Below, piece after piece: positions 62,901 through 64,000 of a DNA stretch of 64,000 nucleotides; within the stretch, counting starts at the first letter, position 1; the number at the start of each line of letters is the position of its first letter. The notes beneath the pieces are model-generated. The model saw only the letters and a list, made by a program, of their open reading frames with translations, searched no databases and was not told where the DNA came from. The DNA comes from Meiothermus sp. GTDB taxonomy: Bacteria; Deinococcota; Deinococci; Deinococcales; Thermaceae. The stretch lies in contig BPIL01000002.1 in the NCBI GenBank assembly GCA_026004095.1, positions 124,001 to 188,000 of the forward strand. Direction: 5' to 3'. Made by a program: the position numbers and the translations under genes.

Positions 62901-63615
62901 GGCTGCCGCCAAAGCGCTGTAGCAGAAACTCGAGCTGGGCTTCCAGCGAATGGGGGTGCAGCAGGGCCGGCAGCCGCAGGGTTTTGAAAAGGGAGAGGCC
63001 GGTCTGGCCGAAGGCCGGCTGGCCCTCGAAGAAGGTTTCCAGGTTCTGGATGATGGGCAGATAGGCGGTGGTGCGCTCGAGTTCGTCGTCCTCGAACAAT
63101 TCAGCCAGCGGACTGAAGGCCGGGTTGGCGTTGGCCATCCACAGCATCAGGAGTTCTTCCAGCAGAATCTCCCGGTTGGAGCGGCCCTCGGTGGTATCGG
63201 CCAGGTACTCGTCCAGGCCGATCTCGCCCCGGTAGACCCGGATGGGGGGGAAGAGGGCGGCAAAGACGCGCAGGGTCTGTTCTACCGCATCGGGGCCCAG
63301 GTTGCGCTTCAGGGCCGCCAGGGCCTCCTGCATGGCGTGGGGGTGCGCTTCCAGGTACTGCCGCACGATAAGGTGCAGCAGCTCGTCAATCAGGCCCATG
63401 GCGTTGAGCTGGCCGGGGCTCACGGCCTGCTCGGGGTGGCGCAGCAGGTCGCGCCTGGCATTGATGGCCTCGGCGAAGCGCCGGGCTGCTTCAAAGTCGG
63501 CCAGGATGACATTGCCGCTAAGCGAAAACAGCGAAAGATCGAACCGGTAGTAGTCCCGCGCGCTCTTGGAAACGTGGAACTCAAACGCGCCCGGTTGGGT
63601 CTGGTGGCCGCTCAC
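59887..63615 (-). CDS. GH13 alpha-amylase-family protein with C-terminal helix-hairpin-helix domain
   Basis: 1242 residues from GTG 63615 behind GGAGGGAC. Residues 1-330 are an all-helical N-terminal region without recognisable motif. The GH13 barrel covers about 330-780: GVTGLWLIGLWERS, LASDMVPNHVGIDGRWV, the nucleophile in PIIRFDAAM (about 531), the acid/base in TLLLAEAFWM (about 598), and FVNFLNNPDEKTA where the third acidic residue would be. A beta/helical region follows, then a Lys/Pro/Ala linker (ARPTRKASAKVSSPAAKSKP) and, from about 1160, DDLERIKGIGPKIAAALQAAGISTYAQLA, a classic helix-hairpin-helix (GIGPKIA) module like those in DNA-binding proteins. The substrate is unknown; the HhH fusion is unusual. 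Confidence 0.85.
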   Translation of the reverse strand: MSGHQTQPGAFEFHVSKSARDYYRFDLSLFSLSGNVILADFEAARRFAEAINARRDLLRHPEQAVSPGQLNAMGLIDELLHLIVRQYLEAHPHAMQEALAALKRNLGPDAVEQTLRVFAALFPPIRVYRGEIGLDEYLADTTEGRSNREILLEELLMLWMANANPAFSPLAELFEDDELERTTAYLPIIQNLETFFEGQPAFGQTGLSLFKTLRLPALLHPHSLEAQLEFLLQRFGGSLGRFYYRMLVGLDVIREEGRSFAAPVHFDGPGGGGGGQSEMLDIRRLFSEPEPEAFSPDLDWMPRCVLIAKNTYVWLDQLSKKYRREIRTLDQIPEEELALLQSWGVTGLWLIGLWERSKASARIKQRMGNPEAIASAYALHDYVIAKELGGEEALEVLRQKAARHGLRLASDMVPNHVGIDGRWVVEHPDWFIQLPYPPYPSYTFNGPDLSSDERVGIFLEDHYYDKTDAAVVFKWVNRQTGEVRYIYHGNDGTAMPWNDTAQLNYLLPEVREAVIQTILHVARQFPIIRFDAAMTLAKRHIQRLWWPEPGGSPWGASVPSRAAFAMSKEDFDRAMPREFWREVVDRVAVEVPNTLLLAEAFWMMEGYFVRTLGMHRVYNSAFMNMLRDEKNAEYRQIVKNTLEFEPEILKRFVNFLNNPDEKTAIEQFGKGDKYFGVMTLCATLPGLPMLGHGQVEGLTERYGMEYRRAYYDEAPDEGLIAYHQQQIFPLLKKRHLFAEVENFVFYDAQTGDAVNEDVFVYSNRAGSERALVVYHNKNAETRIWVRQSVAQPFKTAQGRENRRVGLGQGLQLSYDARTFSIFRDLVTGLEHLHNNQALHEQGLYLELGPYQRKVFLDWREVYDHDGTYARLAQMLSGRGVPSVAEARQELWLGPILQPFRALVSPALFRRLLADRGGLDGALREEVQEKLLALYRGIEAHAEGKPTLLPVQQVLDGLAGVLEAGPHTLETGGALLGWAFTHGLGSPAHLEEWRLGRVLEQTLGELGLEEAAARRAVGLTQLLLAQGELALKPSRLPQQMPRLLQDPAVQSFLGVNRFEEQVYFNREAHQAWLEGLGKLGQALYIAQRKPAARLVNLRKTWQALQQKLEQAALDSGFTVDGYLRAIAQKPRSKKARPTRKASAKVSSPAAKSKPKARGPQDDLERIKGIGPKIAAALQAAGISTYAQLAKAKESTLRAALAEAGIRRAPGLGTWAKQASYLAKGDAKGLANYLRRRRSSGRGL

Positions 63616-63692
63616 AAAGTCCCTCCCTTCCGCCCCAAGTTTATCGCATCGTCGTGTCAGGGCTTCGCCGCCAGAATCGGGTGGTTTGCCTG

Positions 63693-63698
63693 TAAACT
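63693..63698 (+). promoter_or_regulatory. -10 box of the SRPBCC gene (leaderless type)
   Basis: TAAACT ends 6 bases before the ATG at 63705 in the short divergent region between it and the GH13 gene. Confidence 0.4.
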
Positions 63699-63704
63699 AA
63701 CGCT

Positions 63705-64000
63705 ATGCCGGAAGTGATCTCCGAACTCTACATCCCCAAACCCCCCAAGGAAGTTTATGCCGCTGCGCGTGACCTGGCCGGCCTCAAGCCCTACCTCAAG
63801 GACGTGGAGACCCTCGAGGTGCTGGAAGACCATGGCAGCACCTCACGCACCCGCTTTGTGGCGGTGGCGATGGGAAAAAAAGTGCAGTGGATTGAGGAGG
63901 AGCGCTGGTTTGACGCCGAGCTGCGCAACGAGTTCGACAGCAAAGAGGGCGATTTCGATGTCTACCGGGGCTCCTGGACCTTCCTGCCCGAGGGGGAGGG
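63705..64000 (+). CDS. SRPBCC/START-like protein, N-terminal part (cut by window end)
   Basis: The first 98 residues are visible. The opening MPEVISELYIPKPPKEVYAA, DLAGLKPYLKDVETLEVLED and the strands TRFVAVAMGKKVQWIEEERW and YRGSWTFLPEGEG follow the helix-grip fold of polyketide-cyclase/ligand-binding SRPBCC proteins. The ligand is unknown. Continues beyond the window. Confidence 0.8.
   Translation, partial: MPEVISELYIPKPPKEVYAAARDLAGLKPYLKDVETLEVLEDHGSTSRTRFVAVAMGKKVQWIEEERWFDAELRNEFDSKEGDFDVYRGSWTFLPEGE

Overview
This 64 kb window is GC-rich, very compactly coded chromosomal DNA from a thermophilic member of the Deinococcota, most probably Meiothermus or a close Thermaceae relative. The grounds are a Thermus-like ba3 oxidase (subunits I, II and the tiny IIa), a Thermus-ordered nuoG-N block, a single-chain glycyl-tRNA synthetase, and frequent leaderless-type promoters (TANNNT 6-8 nt before the start codon). 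I found no rRNA, tRNA, CRISPR array, insertion sequence or phage genes.

Layout. 1-8.7 kb: the 3' half of the respiratory complex I operon (nuoG partial, nuoH-nuoN). 8.8-12.8 kb (minus strand): glyS under a glycine T-box leader, a 97-codon gene with no ordinary start codon, and a seven-bladed RCC1-type lipoprotein. 12.8-16.7 kb: a Uma2 protein, ClpC, and an unknown protein with a Gly/Asp tail. 16.7-21.2 kb (minus): folA, thyA, an FAD oxidoreductase, miaB and an APH-fold kinase. 21.2-28.7 kb: branched-chain amino-acid genes leuC, leuD, leuB and ilvD, with a Uma2 gene and a small membrane protein between leuC and leuD, then an SDR and trmJ. 28.7-32.7 kb: an orphan NarL-type sensor kinase and an Ig-repeat lipoprotein. 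32.9-40.2 kb: a Pel-like exopolysaccharide cluster (GH114 lipoprotein, CE18/PelA-type deacetylase lipoprotein, PelF glycosyltransferase, 12-TM PelG-like protein, second GH114 without signal peptide).

40.2-46.8 kb (minus): cdd, a CorC/CNNM protein, dgkA, ybeY, phoH, a Pro-rich membrane protein, floA and nfeD, probably one long transcription unit. 47-48.4 kb: aroE and yigZ. 48.4-56.6 kb (minus): RNase J, PNPase, rpsO, an MFS transporter and the ba3 oxidase genes, including a 37-codon cbaD. 56.8-64 kb: transketolase, a small membrane protein, a quinate-dehydrogenase-like protein, a 1242-residue GH13 amylase-family protein with a C-terminal helix-hairpin-helix domain (minus), and the start of a SRPBCC protein.

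Most interesting: the Pel-like cluster, which has no visible pelD or pelE; the GH13-HhH fusion; the glyS T-box; the non-AUG gene overlapping glyS; a 13-residue in-frame insertion in ThyA with foreign-looking codons; an Ig-like tail on NuoN; and an approximately six-fold excess of the palindrome CTCGAG across the window.
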